Of a DNA stretch of 64,000 bases, positions 1 to 11,919 are shown piece after piece. The notes beneath the pieces were generated by a model that worked only from the letters and a program-made list of their open reading frames with translations, was not told the DNA's origin and made no database searches. How positions within the stretch are numbered: position 1 is the first letter of the stretch; the number at the start of each line of letters is the position of its first letter. This DNA is from Edaphochlamys debaryana (taxonomy: Eukaryota; Chlorophyta; Chlorophyceae; Chlamydomonadales): the NCBI GenBank assembly GCA_016858145.1, contig JAEHOE010000011.1, forward strand, positions 868,001 to 932,000. The letters are read 5' to 3'. The translations under genes and the position numbers were made by a program.

Positions 1-383
1 GTTCCGGCCTAGTTCGCCCGTCGCACAGGGTCGCACCCGGGGAACCCGTCGGGCGGCAGTACCGAGACGATAGAACGGCCTTCTGTGCTCAAACGTCAGA
101 AACTTGGCCTCGTAAACTTTGTGCTATGTCTTGAATGAGGTGTGCAAGCCGTTTCGGGGCGCCAGAAACGCCGCGGTTTCGTCGATTAGCATTAGGTACT
201 ACAGTCGTTACTTTACCGCCCACAGCGCACAGACGCTTGGCAGAAGTTCACCCGCTGTTAACACTAACTAACCTATATCGTAACAATCTTCAACCTTGAG
301 CTTGTTGTGTTCGGCCATTACCCGCAAGGCATGACCCTGTGTTGACGCGGCCAGCTTAGGTCTTGCGTGCAGTCGGAGCGGCA
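1..383. other. Left edge, upstream of first array gene
   Basis: No coding exon is supported here. The stretch presumably holds the promoter and 5' UTR of the gene that starts at 384. I see no clear TATA box. Confidence 0.4.
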
Positions 384-2778
384 ATGGAAGCAGAACAATC
401 AGCCAGCGGGGGGGCGTCGACCCTCCTCGCGCAGTTGAAAGAGGACTACGCGCGGTCATCGGCCCTGTTGTTGAGCCTAGAGAGCATGCGGAGGCCCCGC
501 GAAACGCCCGTGGAGACCCTACAAGGCATCGACGATAATGAAGACGACCAAACAGGAGACGACGCACGACCCGAGGAGAAAAGTCCGGATTCCCACTCTG
601 GCGCTTCCGGCGTGCCAGAGGGCAAGCCAACGAAGATGGCTCACTTTGGCAAGAAGCTGGCAAACCTCTTTACGCGCAAGTCGTCGTCGCAGTCCCGGCA
701 CATTCAAGGTGTGTACGGTCCCGGCCCCTGCTGTAGTGTGCGCGACACGGGGCCTGAGCGCCCGACCACGCCCCGGCACCTTGAGCCTACAGCAGGGCGA
801 ACAATCGGGGACCCTAGGGTTTCAACGAACCCAGCCTCCCTGCCAACAGAAGTGCGCGGCCAACGGACCGGCGCAGTTGGGCTCTCAACCCCCTCCCCGT
901 TCATGACCCCACCCGCCACCCGCCCCGCACGCAGCCCCTTCACCCCCGCGCCCCGCCCTGCGCAGACGAGGATCCCCGGGACGCCAAGCCCCGCCACGGC
1001 GCCCCCCTCAAGGTCACCACCATGTCTCTCGACCTCCCCGAGACCACCGTCGAGCTCCTGCTCCCCTCCGACGACTCCCCACTTGGCGCCGGCCTCCGCA
1101 TGCACAGCGTAACGACGGGACTCCGCCCGGGCGCCGGCGCTGCACCGCTCCGCCCCAGCACCTCCCGACGCGCGTCCTTTGATCAGGCACGCTCAGCCCT
1201 GAGCTTTCCACACTCCGGCACCCTGCCCCCCATCGGCAACCACGAGTCAGACCAACGCCTGCCCGAGGTCAGCAGACGCCGCAGCTCCGTCGGGTTCACG
1301 TCTCCGCCGGTGTCCACGTCACTGTCCTTTGTCCGACTTGACATGGACGGCGCCGCCCAGGAGCCGCACACGACCCAGTTCGGCGTGCCCTCTCCGGGCA
1401 GCCGTGGCCTGGCTTCGCCCGCGGGTGCCACCAGTAGCCCCGGGCCCCGGTCGGCGCTCCCGGTGTGGGAGCAGCAGTCCCAGCGGCAGATCCTGCCGCA
1501 CGAGCAGCAGCAGCGGGAGAGGGAGCTGCACATGCAGGGTGAGCGCAGGGAACTAAATGGGGAGAGGCGTTGCAACGGGGAGCTTTACTTGTCGGGTTGG
1601 GGGCATGTGTGGCCCCTTCTCGGGTCGGTCAGGGCTGGGACTGGGCTGGGACTGTAAGGATGGGCCCCAAGCACACTGGCAATAGTGATAGCATCCTGAT
1701 TGCCCTCCTTCTTGCCATGTTTCACGCCACAGCTCTGCAACAGCGGGACTCCCGACACCGGCGCTCATCCGGTGGGCCCTCCATGCTAGCCGGCGCAGCC
1801 GTGGCTGCAACAGCCGCCTTCGTCGCTGGCTTGCCCCCACATGCGGACGAGGCTAGCCAATGCAGCAGCGCGGACTGCGCCGTCTCGGGATCTGGAACCA
1901 CGCTGCCGCCGCCCTACCCCACGCGGCGCTCCATGGACTGCCTTTCCAGCACTGGCGGACAGTCCACAAGCCTGGAGCCGGCCAACCAGCGGGGCCTCAG
2001 GGGTTGCTGGGTCGTTGCCCCTGACGGCACGCAACTGCCACCCCATCCCAACCCGGCCGCCCCCGCCCCTCCGTCTCCGGGCGCGGTCTCGTCACCCGCC
2101 GGCCGGGGCAGAGTCCAGCGCGGCCCGAGCTTCCTGTCCTCGCTCGCGCTTGGCGGCCCTTCTGGCACCACCATCAGCGGCCCTCAGGGCAGCGTTGCGT
2201 CGGCCATCAGGCCTGAGAGCATTCGTCGCAGCTTCCTCAACAGCACAGCCGACATTGACGTCGAGGCCGAGGCGCACTGTGACGAAGCCGGCGTCATTTC
2301 CGTGGGCGACGCCGGCACCGTGTCGCCTGGCATGTCCTCTCTGGAAGTGTCGACCTGCGGCCTGCCGGTTGCGCCGGTCAATGCGTGGCAGCCGGTGGGC
2401 AGTGGCCGGCCTACGGGGCTTGGCCGCCGCCATTCCTTCTACGCCTGCAGCCCCGCGCCCCCCACGGCGCAGGGCGGGCCGCGGCCTCCGGGCGGGGCCT
2501 CACGGCCTCGGAGACGGTCCCTGCTTGCCTCCATCAACGGTGCAGAGATGGGCGGAGCGGAGCTGTGCACCCTCGGCCTCAGCAGCGCCTGGGAGGAGGC
2601 GGTGGTGGGCGGTGGCAACCTGAGCCAGGTCAGCCGTGAGGTTGCGGACGGGCTGCAGGGCTGCCTGCAGGTGCACAGCGGGGCCCAGCCCAGGCTGGCG
2701 AGGCTCACGGAGCACCGCCCGCGTCGTAGCGAGGAATGCTTTGTGCCCTCCATGGGGGGTAGCGTCCTGCGCATCTGA
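384..2778 (+). CDS. Array gene 1: unrecognised Ser/Pro-rich protein with RRxS sites
   Basis: Exons 384-708, 966-1538 and 1733-2778 join in matching phases (1 and 1) and give about 647 aa. I do not recognise the family. Visible parts are an N-terminal helical module around residues 13-34 (LLAQLKEDYARSSALLLSLE), an acidic stretch near 50-60, a basic helix at about 86-99 (GKKLANLFTRK), then a long Ser/Pro-rich tail. The tail carries repeated R-R-x-S sites (SRRASFD, SRRRSSVGF, HRRSSGG, TRRSMD, IRRSFLN, RRHSFY, RRRSLL). It ends SMGGSVLRI, only weakly like the SFRGTMNLI tail of array gene 4. Exon 1 also carries the basic helix, as in array gene 4. The start at 384 is the first ATG; TTG at 363 is in frame but an unlikely start. 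The disordered tail suggests a regulated scaffold or adaptor, but that is inference only. Confidence 0.72.
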
Positions 2779-4444
2779 GCCCTGACTGGGGTGAAGCGAG
2801 GGAGGGTGTGCGGGACCGTGCTGGGATCAGCGTGCACGCCATCAGGTGACGGGGTACAGCGGGGTCAAGGCGGGGCCGCGTCCCCTGGAACGGGGCGTAT
2901 GGGCCTTCATCGTCAGGCTGGTAGCTCAGCACGGGCCTTAGCGTAGAACATGCAAACATGCTTTCGCACGTTTAAGGGCCTGAACGGCTCTAGGATAGGA
3001 AGGCATCGGCTCTATGTATGTGCCGCTGCGTGCTCATTAGTGCATGCAGCTCCCTAGATAGACCCAAGGCCGGCGCCCGGTCATGATGATGCATGAAGCA
3101 ATCATGGCTGTGTGTGACGGGACCACAATAAGTGTGCCAATGATGGTTAGTTGGCAAGGCCCGTATGGGGTGCAATGCGGGATACCCAACACCACGGCAA
3201 AGATGCAACAAAACAAAGATGCAACAAAAGAAAGGGTTTATGATTACCTGTAGCGCATGTGTTGCGAGAGCTTGATATGGGGTTCCATACTTCGCGTGGC
3301 CCGGGTGTCATTTTACCGTTTGGTGGTTGAGCGCGCGCATACCACTGCCTGCTGGGACGGGGTCTGCTGGGACGGGCGCGCACCTGTGCGGGACATAAGG
3401 AGAGGAGTCATGCGCTTCGATGCCATAGGTCAGTGGCTGGAGGCAGGTATCTCTCCGTCATCAGTGACGGGTAGGCGGGGGGCCGGGCTTACACGTGGGC
3501 TGGGCTTACACGCTCGACGGGTCATGACTTGCATGGATGCGCCATGTGGGGTATTGTGGATGACGCACGGGGAGCATGTTGGGTTTCATGCTAATCTACC
3601 ATTTGTGGGTGCTGCACGCACTGGTTGGAATGCCCCCGCTGACGGCTGTTACCCGGCGCACCTTGCGCCGAGGCGATAGCCATTCAGGGGCCTCTGCTTC
3701 GTCAAATTGGAGGCTGCAGAGGACGGCAAGGGCAAGGCCAGTGGCCCAACGCCTCATGGGCGGCGAACTGCTGATGCATGAGTGGATTCCTAGCGTTGTT
3801 CTTCGTGCCTCGACTCTCTAGCCAGGGCATGTGGGGCGAAGCCCTGAACGGGCAGCTTGAGTTGAGGCCATGTCAAGGACGGTCTGGATCCACCCGTCCT
3901 GTCGTCGTCCCTCCGCACGTCCGAAGGGGCAGACCGCGTCAGTATGCGGGTCCCCGCATGCACTTTGGTAACCCAACCCAACGTGTGCGGCTGCCTGCGG
4001 CAAGGGGAGCAACGACGCGGAACTGCCGAAATGCCTCGGGCTAAGTCCCCCTGCGCCCCTCTGCTCCCCGCCCCGGCCTGACCAGCCGTCCTCGCGCCGG
4101 CGCCACCGCCTGGCACCGCCGAGGATAGAAGCAAAGAATTTGAGGGATGAACAGCATGGTGAAGGATGGCGAGGTCCGCGGGGACACGCATACTGAGGGG
4201 TGAGGGCGAAGCCAAGGGGTTGCATGGAGGTTGCTGGGGGGTGCGACGGGAGGGTTAGAGCCGAGTCGCGAGTGAGACCGTGAACCTGACCGTGACTACA
4301 AAACCGTGCTCCTCAGGCCGTGACAGTGACCTAATGGGACCGCAGGTTCCAGTAGGCTTTGCGTCGAATGGCACAGGAGCGTTATCTGCTTTGACGATTG
4401 AGCTTCGTGCGACCCAACCCCGTGGGCGCAGCAATTAGAGCAGG
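2779..4444. other. Spacer between array genes 1 and 2
   Basis: Short unsupported open frames occur on both strands, with no splice-consistent exon and no family motif. It probably holds the 3' UTR of array gene 1 and the promoter of array gene 2. Confidence 0.4.
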
Positions 4445-6571
4445 ATGGCCCAAGGTGTCCTCGCGAGCCTGCAGAGCGAATATGAGCGGAGCTTGGCTTT
4501 CCTCAAGGCTCTCGAGGAGTCGATGCTGCCCAGCGAGTCCATACCTTCCGGGGCGCACGATGCCCCCCTTCTCGGCCCAGATGATGACGGTAGGCAGGCC
4601 TAGTGCGCGAACTCAGGGGCGGCCTTGTCACCTGAGTTACACTGCCGCGAATTGGTTACGGAAGCGTTTCTGGCCTTAAGCCAGAATTCAACGGCCTCTG
4701 CGCTACATATGTGCTACCGCAGTAATTGCGCGGGTGTCAGAAACACAACTTCAGGCAGCGAACCCTACCCGTGCCGACCTGCACGTGCCCCGCCCCTCCC
4801 CCGCCCCCGCAGCCCTCGCTCCATCCCCCGCCCAGCCTGCTGCGGACAGCACCACGAAGCAGCCGCTCGAACGGAAAGCATCGAGCAGCTTCCTGGGGGG
4901 AACACTGGGCCGCCTGTTCTCCCGGAAGTCGACGCGGACAGAGCCCGACTCAAGGGCGAACCCCCCCAACCGTGCCGGGTCCCTGAAGGTCGAGGACCGG
5001 CGTGCCAGCTGCGGAACAGTAGTCGACATGTCCGCAAGCCTGGACCCGAGCCTCAGCAGTCACCGACCTGTCCTCCGTAGCAAGAGCTTCGCCAGCAAGC
5101 CTGGCACGGTGCTGGTCCCCACGCTGGCGGCATTTCCCACGGGCCGTGGCAAACCCCTCGAGCGACGAGACTCCCTGCAGCAGCAGCAACAGCAGCAACT
5201 CACCAGCAGCACACCCGCCATCAACACCTCCCGCCGCGCGTCCTTAAGCGCGCTGTCGCCTGGTCTGCCCGCCTTGCAGCTCGGCAGCAGCACCGAGCCC
5301 TGCCTCTCCAGCGGCGGCCAAGACGACCTGCTCGACCCCGCCACGGCCGCAAGCCCAGCCTCGCCCAGCTGGAACGGAGGCCGCCGCGCCAGCGTCGAGA
5401 ACCTCAGGTCCAGAGACCTGCTCCGAGCGCAGTCCCTACGTGCTCGCAGCTCCACGGTAGTCAGCTTCGTGCCCTCCAGCAGCGGCATGCTGCCCGACGT
5501 GCTGTGCCCCGACGGCGGCGCTTCGGTGGGCGGTGGCCCGCAAGGGCCCGTGTCCCCGGTGCAAGCGCGCCGGGCCTCCGCCGCGCCCTACAGCTTTGCG
5601 GGACCTGCAGGCGCAGGGACGGGTGTGGGCCCAGATGCGCCCGTCTCGTACGCCGCCGGGGCGTCCATGCCTGGGGGCCTGGACAGCATGCGGCGGGGCT
5701 CCGTCAAGGCCTTGGGCCCGCTCCAGCTGCAGGTGCGTGGTCAGGGACTCTTGGGGCTCGGGTGCCGGGCGCTGGGGCCCTGTACCGTATGACGGTTGCC
5801 AGAAGGACTGGCTGGTGACGGCAGAGGAGACGACTGTGTGACTGAGACAGGGCCTCTCCCTGCATGACCATGCTGCCCGGCCCGATCCGCGCCCATGCTG
5901 GCTCGCAGGTGATGGGCGCTCCTGGCGGCCCCGCCACGCAGCCCGTGGCCTCTCCGCCCGCCGCCTCGCCACGGAACACGAGGCCCTGCTCGGAGGCCCG
6001 CCTGCGCTTCATGAACCGGGCCGTCAGCTGCAGGACCCCGCAAGACGGCATAAGCTTCGATGGCGGGGCGGCGCCTGCAGACGACTGGGGCGCCTCGCTT
6101 CTCCGCAGTGGCTCGCAGCGCCGCATGGGCGGCGTGCTGAGCGGCACGGGCGTGGGCCTGGGCCTGGGCCCGGGCCCGCTTGGGCCTGGCGAAGCGAGCG
6201 AGGGCGGCTCGCCGGTCCACAGCGGCGCCAGCTCGCACAGCGTGATGCGCTTGAGGCAGATGGTGGACTCTGCGGCTGCGGCGGCCTGGGTCTCGCCCCG
6301 AGGCAGCAGCAGTCAGCAGCTGCAGCAGTTGCCGTCGCCGTCAGGGTGCTACCCTCAGCCGCCGGCAACGGGGTCGCCCCGCAACGCGCCCAGCCGCCGC
6401 GCGTCCTTCCGGGCGCCGGCAGGCGTGCAGGTAGGGGGCGAAGGTGCTGATGCAAGCGGGGAGCTGTACGCGATCGGCGGCAGGCGCAGTAGCACGGAGA
6501 ACGTGAACGTGAGGCCGCCGAGCAATCTTGGCAGCAGTGTGTCCTTCAAGGGCACCATGCATGTGATATAG
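4445..6571 (+). CDS. Array gene 2: paralog with LFSRK helix and RSKSFA block
   Basis: Exons 4445-4589, 4741-5732 and 5909-6571 join in phases 1 and 0 and give about 599 aa. The N-terminus is the clearest copy of the array module (LQSEYERSLAFLKALEE, residues 9-25). The basic helix FLGGTLGRLFSRK follows at about 99-111. A block at about 156-181 (HRPVLRSKSFA, then GTVLVPTLAAFP) is nearly repeated in array gene 3 and marks these two as the closest pair. Further on there is a CAG-encoded glutamine run near 5177-5201 and R-R-x-S sites (DRRASC, ERRDSL, SRRASLS, GRRASVEN, ARRASAA, MRRGSVK, SRRASFR, GRRSSTEN). The C-terminus is SSVSFKGTMHVI. Exon 3 shares LRSGSQRRM and RQMVDSAAAA with array gene 4. 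No enzyme fold is visible and no function is assigned. Confidence 0.75.
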
Positions 6572-8086
6572 CTTTTTCGCGTGTTCATGGGGGGTGGGGG
6601 GGGTGTTTGTTTTATGGAGCTTGCATCTGTTTTCAATGAGAGGGGGTGCATTCGCAGTTTATGTTCCTCGTCCGGAGAGATGTAGAGGGTGGCGTGTGGG
6701 TGGTAGGGGGAGACGGGCATCTACTCTTCCTAGGTGCCCTACAGGTGGCAACAGCACGTGGGCTGGCGGGCGGGGGTGCAACCCTTATCGCTAAACGCTT
6801 GAGAGGACCTCAACAAATGCACTTACTTGGTACGAGGGCGTTCTATCGTACGTACGTCTGCTTGGCGCATAATAAATATGGAGAGAACCGTGCGTTGGAC
6901 AGGGGTCTAAGCGGGATGGGCGATGCTACCCGCCGGAGTGCAGAACCTGTAGTGGCCTGTGGATTCAGGGCCATCGCAGGGGCGCTGGCGGGCGATAGAT
7001 TATAACTGCATGGCCTTCGGGGGATGGAGCCGCCTGAGCCGCGCCGATTACAACTGTGCATGGGGTGTGCAGGGCTTTGCGGGGTGTGGGCTCAGTAAGC
7101 TTCATTCTCAAATGGGTTGCTTGAGGATCCATACGGGCTAGCATAACATGGAAGCATGCAGTTCGTTGGAAGGGCTGTTGGGGGCTGCTATGACCGAGCG
7201 AACGAAGGCAATTTCCAGGCTTCTGGGGTTCTTACAACTCTCGCAGTCACGGTGGGCCCGTACGAAGGCGACGGGCGTGCGCCCACATGCCACTCTGGCA
7301 TGTACGGCTCCGGGCGCAGGGCGGGGGGTGGCGGGAGGGGTGGGGAGGGGGCTTTGCCATGGCGTAACATGGCGGCATAGGAAGCAAAGTCATATGATAC
7401 CCACTGGATTGCCGACGAAGTCAGCGAGGCCCCATGGGAGCCTGCCTCAAAGGAACCAAGAGGCGGGGGCATCGGCCTTGGAAGTGACGGTCGGAGGCCG
7501 GGGCTTGGAGGTAGCCATGGGCCTTTCCGCCCTCGCTGTGTCGTCGACTGCTGGGGTCGGCTCGTCGCTTGGGTAGGCAGGCGCAACGGAGCTCAGCAAC
7601 AAAGACCGTTGCACAAGGCTCCCTTCGCAAGAGGAAGCTCGTGCTTCTCTGGGGGCACTCGAGCAGGAGCAGCGGGGGGCAGGGGTGGCGGCGAGGGGCG
7701 GGTGGCGACGGGCATTGCGTGGCAGCAATGCCCTCATGGGACAAGCTAGCACAGCCAACCCCTCTAGCCTTCCTGGCAGCCATGCGCGGCCAGCGCGGGA
7801 AGAAGGCTTCGCGGCCGCGGCGGGGTTCGACAGGGCACAAGTGACCACAAATGCCCCGACGGCAAGAAACGGGCACGTGGGCAGAATCTTGCGATTGGGA
7901 CGACCAATCCGTCTGTACTATGCTGCAACACCGCCCAGGCTCCGGAAAGTTTTATTTCTGTACCTTCTGTATCGCCGTGCCATTCACAAACAGAGTTGAC
8001 AACCAAAGCAGCATAGCAGCAGATAAAAGCGCGCGCCCCTCAAGTTACTTCTGGCTCGCTCTGAAGCCTCTGATAACATACGTAAA
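6572..8086. other. Spacer between array genes 2 and 3
   Basis: No coding exon could be supported on either strand. Open frames here lack splice-consistent partners and family motifs. It is likely the 3' UTR of array gene 2 plus the promoter of array gene 3. Confidence 0.4.
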
Positions 8087-10090
8087 ATGGATCAAGTTGA
8101 CGCAATCCTTCATGACCTCCGCAGCCACGTCGAGGAGCTCCAGGGCGAGTACGCTCGCAGCGTTGCATTCCTTGCTTCGCTTGAGGAGGCGATGGGACCG
8201 AGCATATCAAGCAAGCAGCCATCGTCTCATGGTTGCTACACGGCGTGCGATGTCGAGGAGCCCGAAGGGTGAGCGGTTGTGCGCTTTACATCGTGGTGCA
8301 TGTATTGTTCGTCCCCGCGTGCCGCAGCTTACCGCTGCGTTTCTGTGTGGCACTTCACTGCTGAACTCAAGGTTGCAAAATTGTCATTTGATGGAACCGT
8401 CCTGCAGGGCCGTCGTCATTCGATGCCGCTCCCGTTGCGGCCAAGTCGGCCGTTGACACGCCACCGCCACCACGCCCCCAAGGACTCATCAGCCGCAACC
8501 TAGGCCGCTTCTTCTCGCGCAAAATCAAGCCGAGCGCCGTGGATGAAGCCGCGTCCACCTCTACGCCGGGTGTCAACGATGATGAGAAAGCCGCCGGTGC
8601 CGGCGGCATGTTCCGTTCAGAGGAGGGCGAGGTCCCTCACAGCAACCACCGCCCCCCGCTAAGATCCAAGAGCTTTGCCATCAAACGATGCGCAGGGACG
8701 GTGCTTGTGCCAACTCTGGCGGTCTTCCCTTCCGAGCGCCATTGCCGGCAGTCCATCGACCTAATTGACCAGCCACGTGCCATGACCTCGTCTCGGCTCT
8801 TCTCAACCGGATCCCCCACCAGCCCGCCCCTAACTCACAGCCACAACCTCGCAAGTGATCTTCTCCTCGGCGACATCTCTGAAGAACCGCTGTCGTTGCC
8901 AACCGGGCTGGTGCTGCAGGGAACCACCAACGGCGGCCGCCGGGCCAGCCTCGACACGTACGCCTTCCACCCCCGCATGCACAGCTCCAGCATTGCGCCG
9001 TGCACGCCGTCCCGCACCCAGGGGCCCGACCTGCAGTGCCTCAGCGGGTCCACGCCTCAACGAGCCACACAAGCCCTGAGCCGGCGCGCCTCCATGGGCC
9101 CCTGCTGCGCTCTGCCGACGCCAGCGGCTCCGCTGGCGGCAGAGGCCCCCATGCCTTGGACGGCCTCCGGCGCGGCTTGCCTGCGGGGAGCTCACGGCGC
9201 CGCAGAGTCGATGCGCTTCCGTTCCATGAAGAGCCTCCACGTAAGCATCTAGCACAGAGAGATGCTGGGTTCATTTGCAGCCGTGGAGAGGGCTTCAGTC
9301 AGCTGGACAAGGTCTCTAGGTCAACTCCGCGCCTCAACGCTTCACCTTCCTTACCCCACGACCTTACCCCCCACAGGCGGGCTCTCCCTGCACCTCCACT
9401 CCAGCGGCCACGCCGCCGAGCTCCCGCCCGCCGTCCGACACCTACCCGCGCCTGTGCCGCGGCCTCAACCTCCGGACGCAGCAGGACGGCTCCACCAGCA
9501 GCTCAAGCACGCCGCCGCCGCCACCAGGCCCCGACGGTGCGAGCAACACATACGCTGCCCCTGCATGCAGTGCGGTGCCGCCCGCGACGCTCCCTGCCGC
9601 GGGCCCAGGGCCCATGCTGCGGCGGGCAGCACCGCAGAGGCGCGAGAGCAGCGGGGCCGGCGGGTGGCAGGCAGCCTCCCACGGCGAGGTGGCGCAGCAC
9701 AGCCGCCCGCCCGCAGCTGACGGCGCCGTCAGCAGGTGCAGTGCCGTACAAGTACGGCAAGGTCTGGCGCGCGACGGCGACGGCGCGCTGCCTTGCACCG
9801 CCCCGCACCAATCGCAAGCACCGCAGCAGTCACCGCGGCACCCGCAACCGCCGCTGGCGGGCCTCTCCCGGCAAGCCTGGGTCGGGCGGTGCCCTTCCTT
9901 ACAGCTTCCGCCGTGCGCGGAGGACGCTGGCGGCAACGTGGACAAAGACTTGAGTCTAGAAGGAAGCTGGAAGAGCGGTACGGAGAGCGGCGGCGCTGGG
10001 GCGCCAGGATCATGCAGCAACTGCGAAAGCAGCTCTGGCGGCATGAGGCGCTTCAGGAGCTTTAGGGGAGCTGGTCACACGCTTAGCTAG
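8087..10090 (+). CDS. Array gene 3: paralog, possible frameshift at first intron
   Basis: Exons 8087-8267 or 8268, 8408-9240 and 9377-10090, about 575 aa if read in frame. The N-terminal module reads LQGEYARSVAFLASLEEAM, and the basic helix ISRNLGRFFSRK is at about 88-99. The HRPPLRSKSFA and GTVLVPTLAVFP block follows, as in array gene 2. Sites such as GRRASLD, SRRASMG and QRRESSG are present, and the tail is MRRFRSFRGAGHTLS. Exon 2 could be read through to a stop at 9252, but it ends at a strong GTAAGC donor. That donor sits where array gene 2 has its intron, and exon 3 continues the homology (RTQQDGS versus RTPQDGI). The odd point is that the only GT at the first donor leaves two extra bases, while exon 2 needs one. 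Either a +1 change sits at 8267-8269 or an extra small exon was missed. Confidence 0.62.
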
Positions 10091-11919
10091 CTATTGTGCA
10101 GTGAAGGGTCGCGTAGGAGGGTACCGCAGCTTTTGTCCTGTAGCTCAGGCAGGGGGAGGCAGAGCGAACGGGGCCAAGGAAGTGGGACATCATAACATTG
10201 AAGGCTCGAGGTGTGGCAAACGGTCCTCACCTCGAGCTTGGGGTGCTGGAATCCATGGACGTGTTCTGGTGGCGGTCAAGCTGACCCCCGGTGGGTTTAG
10301 AAGTGCACGACTGTCCCCTGCTGGAATTGTCAGGTAATACGGGCTTCAATAGGTCAGCATGCCGGACGGAGGGATTTGGGGCTGAGCTTAAGGCTGAGCC
10401 CCCACCGTCAGGCAGCTGCATCCCCGTGCTGTGGATGGATCCAGAGTGAATCCAGACCCGCGCATGGCCGGGTGCATGGCCGGGTGCCTGGTGGGGTGCC
10501 TGGTGGGGGGATACCTTAGATACCTTTGTTAGGCAGGGAGGGGAAGACTTGGGTACGGTACCGGCATGTATAAGCCATGGGTCGGTCTCAACGTGATATG
10601 GGTCACTGCAAGTGCGGTTGGATGGCTCAAGCTGGCGTTCGGCTGCCCTTTCATGGGGGGCCTTTGTAGCGTGGCCTGTGCTGTTTGGTCGCCCTGCAAG
10701 ACCCTGCGTCTCGCTCTGCCCTGCGGCCAATGCTGGGGTTGAGCCCTGGAGGCCAATGCGGGCGGTCCCATCCTTACCCTCTTCCTCGCAGGTGCGAGGG
10801 TCCTACGGGGCGGCCAGGTCTCGCCCTCCCCTGCGTCCATCTCCTCGCTCGCTCATGACTCCGCCGTCGGTCCACTCCCCGCTGCCCGCGTCCCCGCCCT
10901 CCGCGTCACCCGATGCAGCGCTGCCGCTGCGCCCGGTGCCCATGGCGCTGCTTGTGCCGCTGGTGCCTGACCTCTCCTCCGCCGTCCCCTCTCCTGGCCT
11001 GCGGCCAGGAGTGGCCGCGCACCGCCGTCTCTATTCCCACGCGCGCCTCAGTCACCTCGGACCTCGGACCTGAGCGGTGCTGCAGGTCACACGAGCACAG
11101 CACTTCACAACGACTCCATTCAGCTGTTGCAGGCGACGCGAGGCCTGTCAGGGGACGGTCAGGGGCCTCAGCGAACAGGGAAGGTGCAGCAGGGACGGGG
11201 GGGGAAGGGGGGCGAGATACCGCGGCTAGCGGCTGCGTGTCGGGGCACCGGGCAGGTGCCCTTCGATGTCAATTCATATTCTGCATCCGGGGCGACCCCG
11301 CCCCGCAGAATGGCAGAAAGGCCAAGTGTCTCTCACCGTGCGTGACTGCGATTGCGGGTGGAAACCGGGCGTCGTCACTTAGGCGGTCTACGTCGACTCG
11401 AGCGCACTCAGTTGACCCCGCTCGCTCGCTGCCCCAGCTAGCTGGCTGCAACGATACAGCATACCAAAACTGCCGCAACTAGTATGCGCTGCAGCTGATC
11501 AGCGACGTCGCGAACAGGAGGGAACGAGGGAAACGTGTGTCACACATCGCGAGTGTCCAACAAAAACGGCTGTGCCACAGCGCCCAGAGCTTTGCTTGGT
11601 GCTGACGAGCTGGTATCTGAAGCCATGCGGCTACGTGGACTGGTACGGGCAGAAAGCGACTCGACTTAGGACGCTGCTTGGTTTCTTTCCATGCGACGCA
11701 CTTCGGGACACCTGTGTGCACTCACCTCACTGCAGGGTCCCTATGCTTGCGATAAGCCCAACGTGGCGCCAAGAACGCGCACCCAGCGACCATAGCGACC
11801 GAGCCGTCGCCGTCTTTACTACCTTGGCCTGACCTGATCTCTCTACGCGCTGTACACCCCTACAACTCACTCTGATTGACCGCTCACTAGCAGGGCGCGA
11901 CGTTGCGCGAGGACCATAC
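10091..11919. other. Spacer between array genes 3 and 4
   Basis: A C-rich stretch at about 10791-11073 follows a good CTCGCAG acceptor and stays open (VRGSYGAARSRPPLRPSP...), so it could be an extra or relic exon. I found no donor partner and no family motif. The rest holds nothing recognisable. Confidence 0.35.

Noticed and set aside
9241..9252. Stop codon at 9252 as the end of array gene 3
   Set aside because: It follows a strong GTAAGC donor at the intron position of array gene 2, and the downstream exon continues the homology and ends with a family-like SFRG tail.
10791..11073. Possible extra exon after array gene 3
   Set aside because: There is a good acceptor and an open frame, but no donor partner, no shared motif with the family, and a plain C-rich composition. 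It is noted only in the spacer entry.
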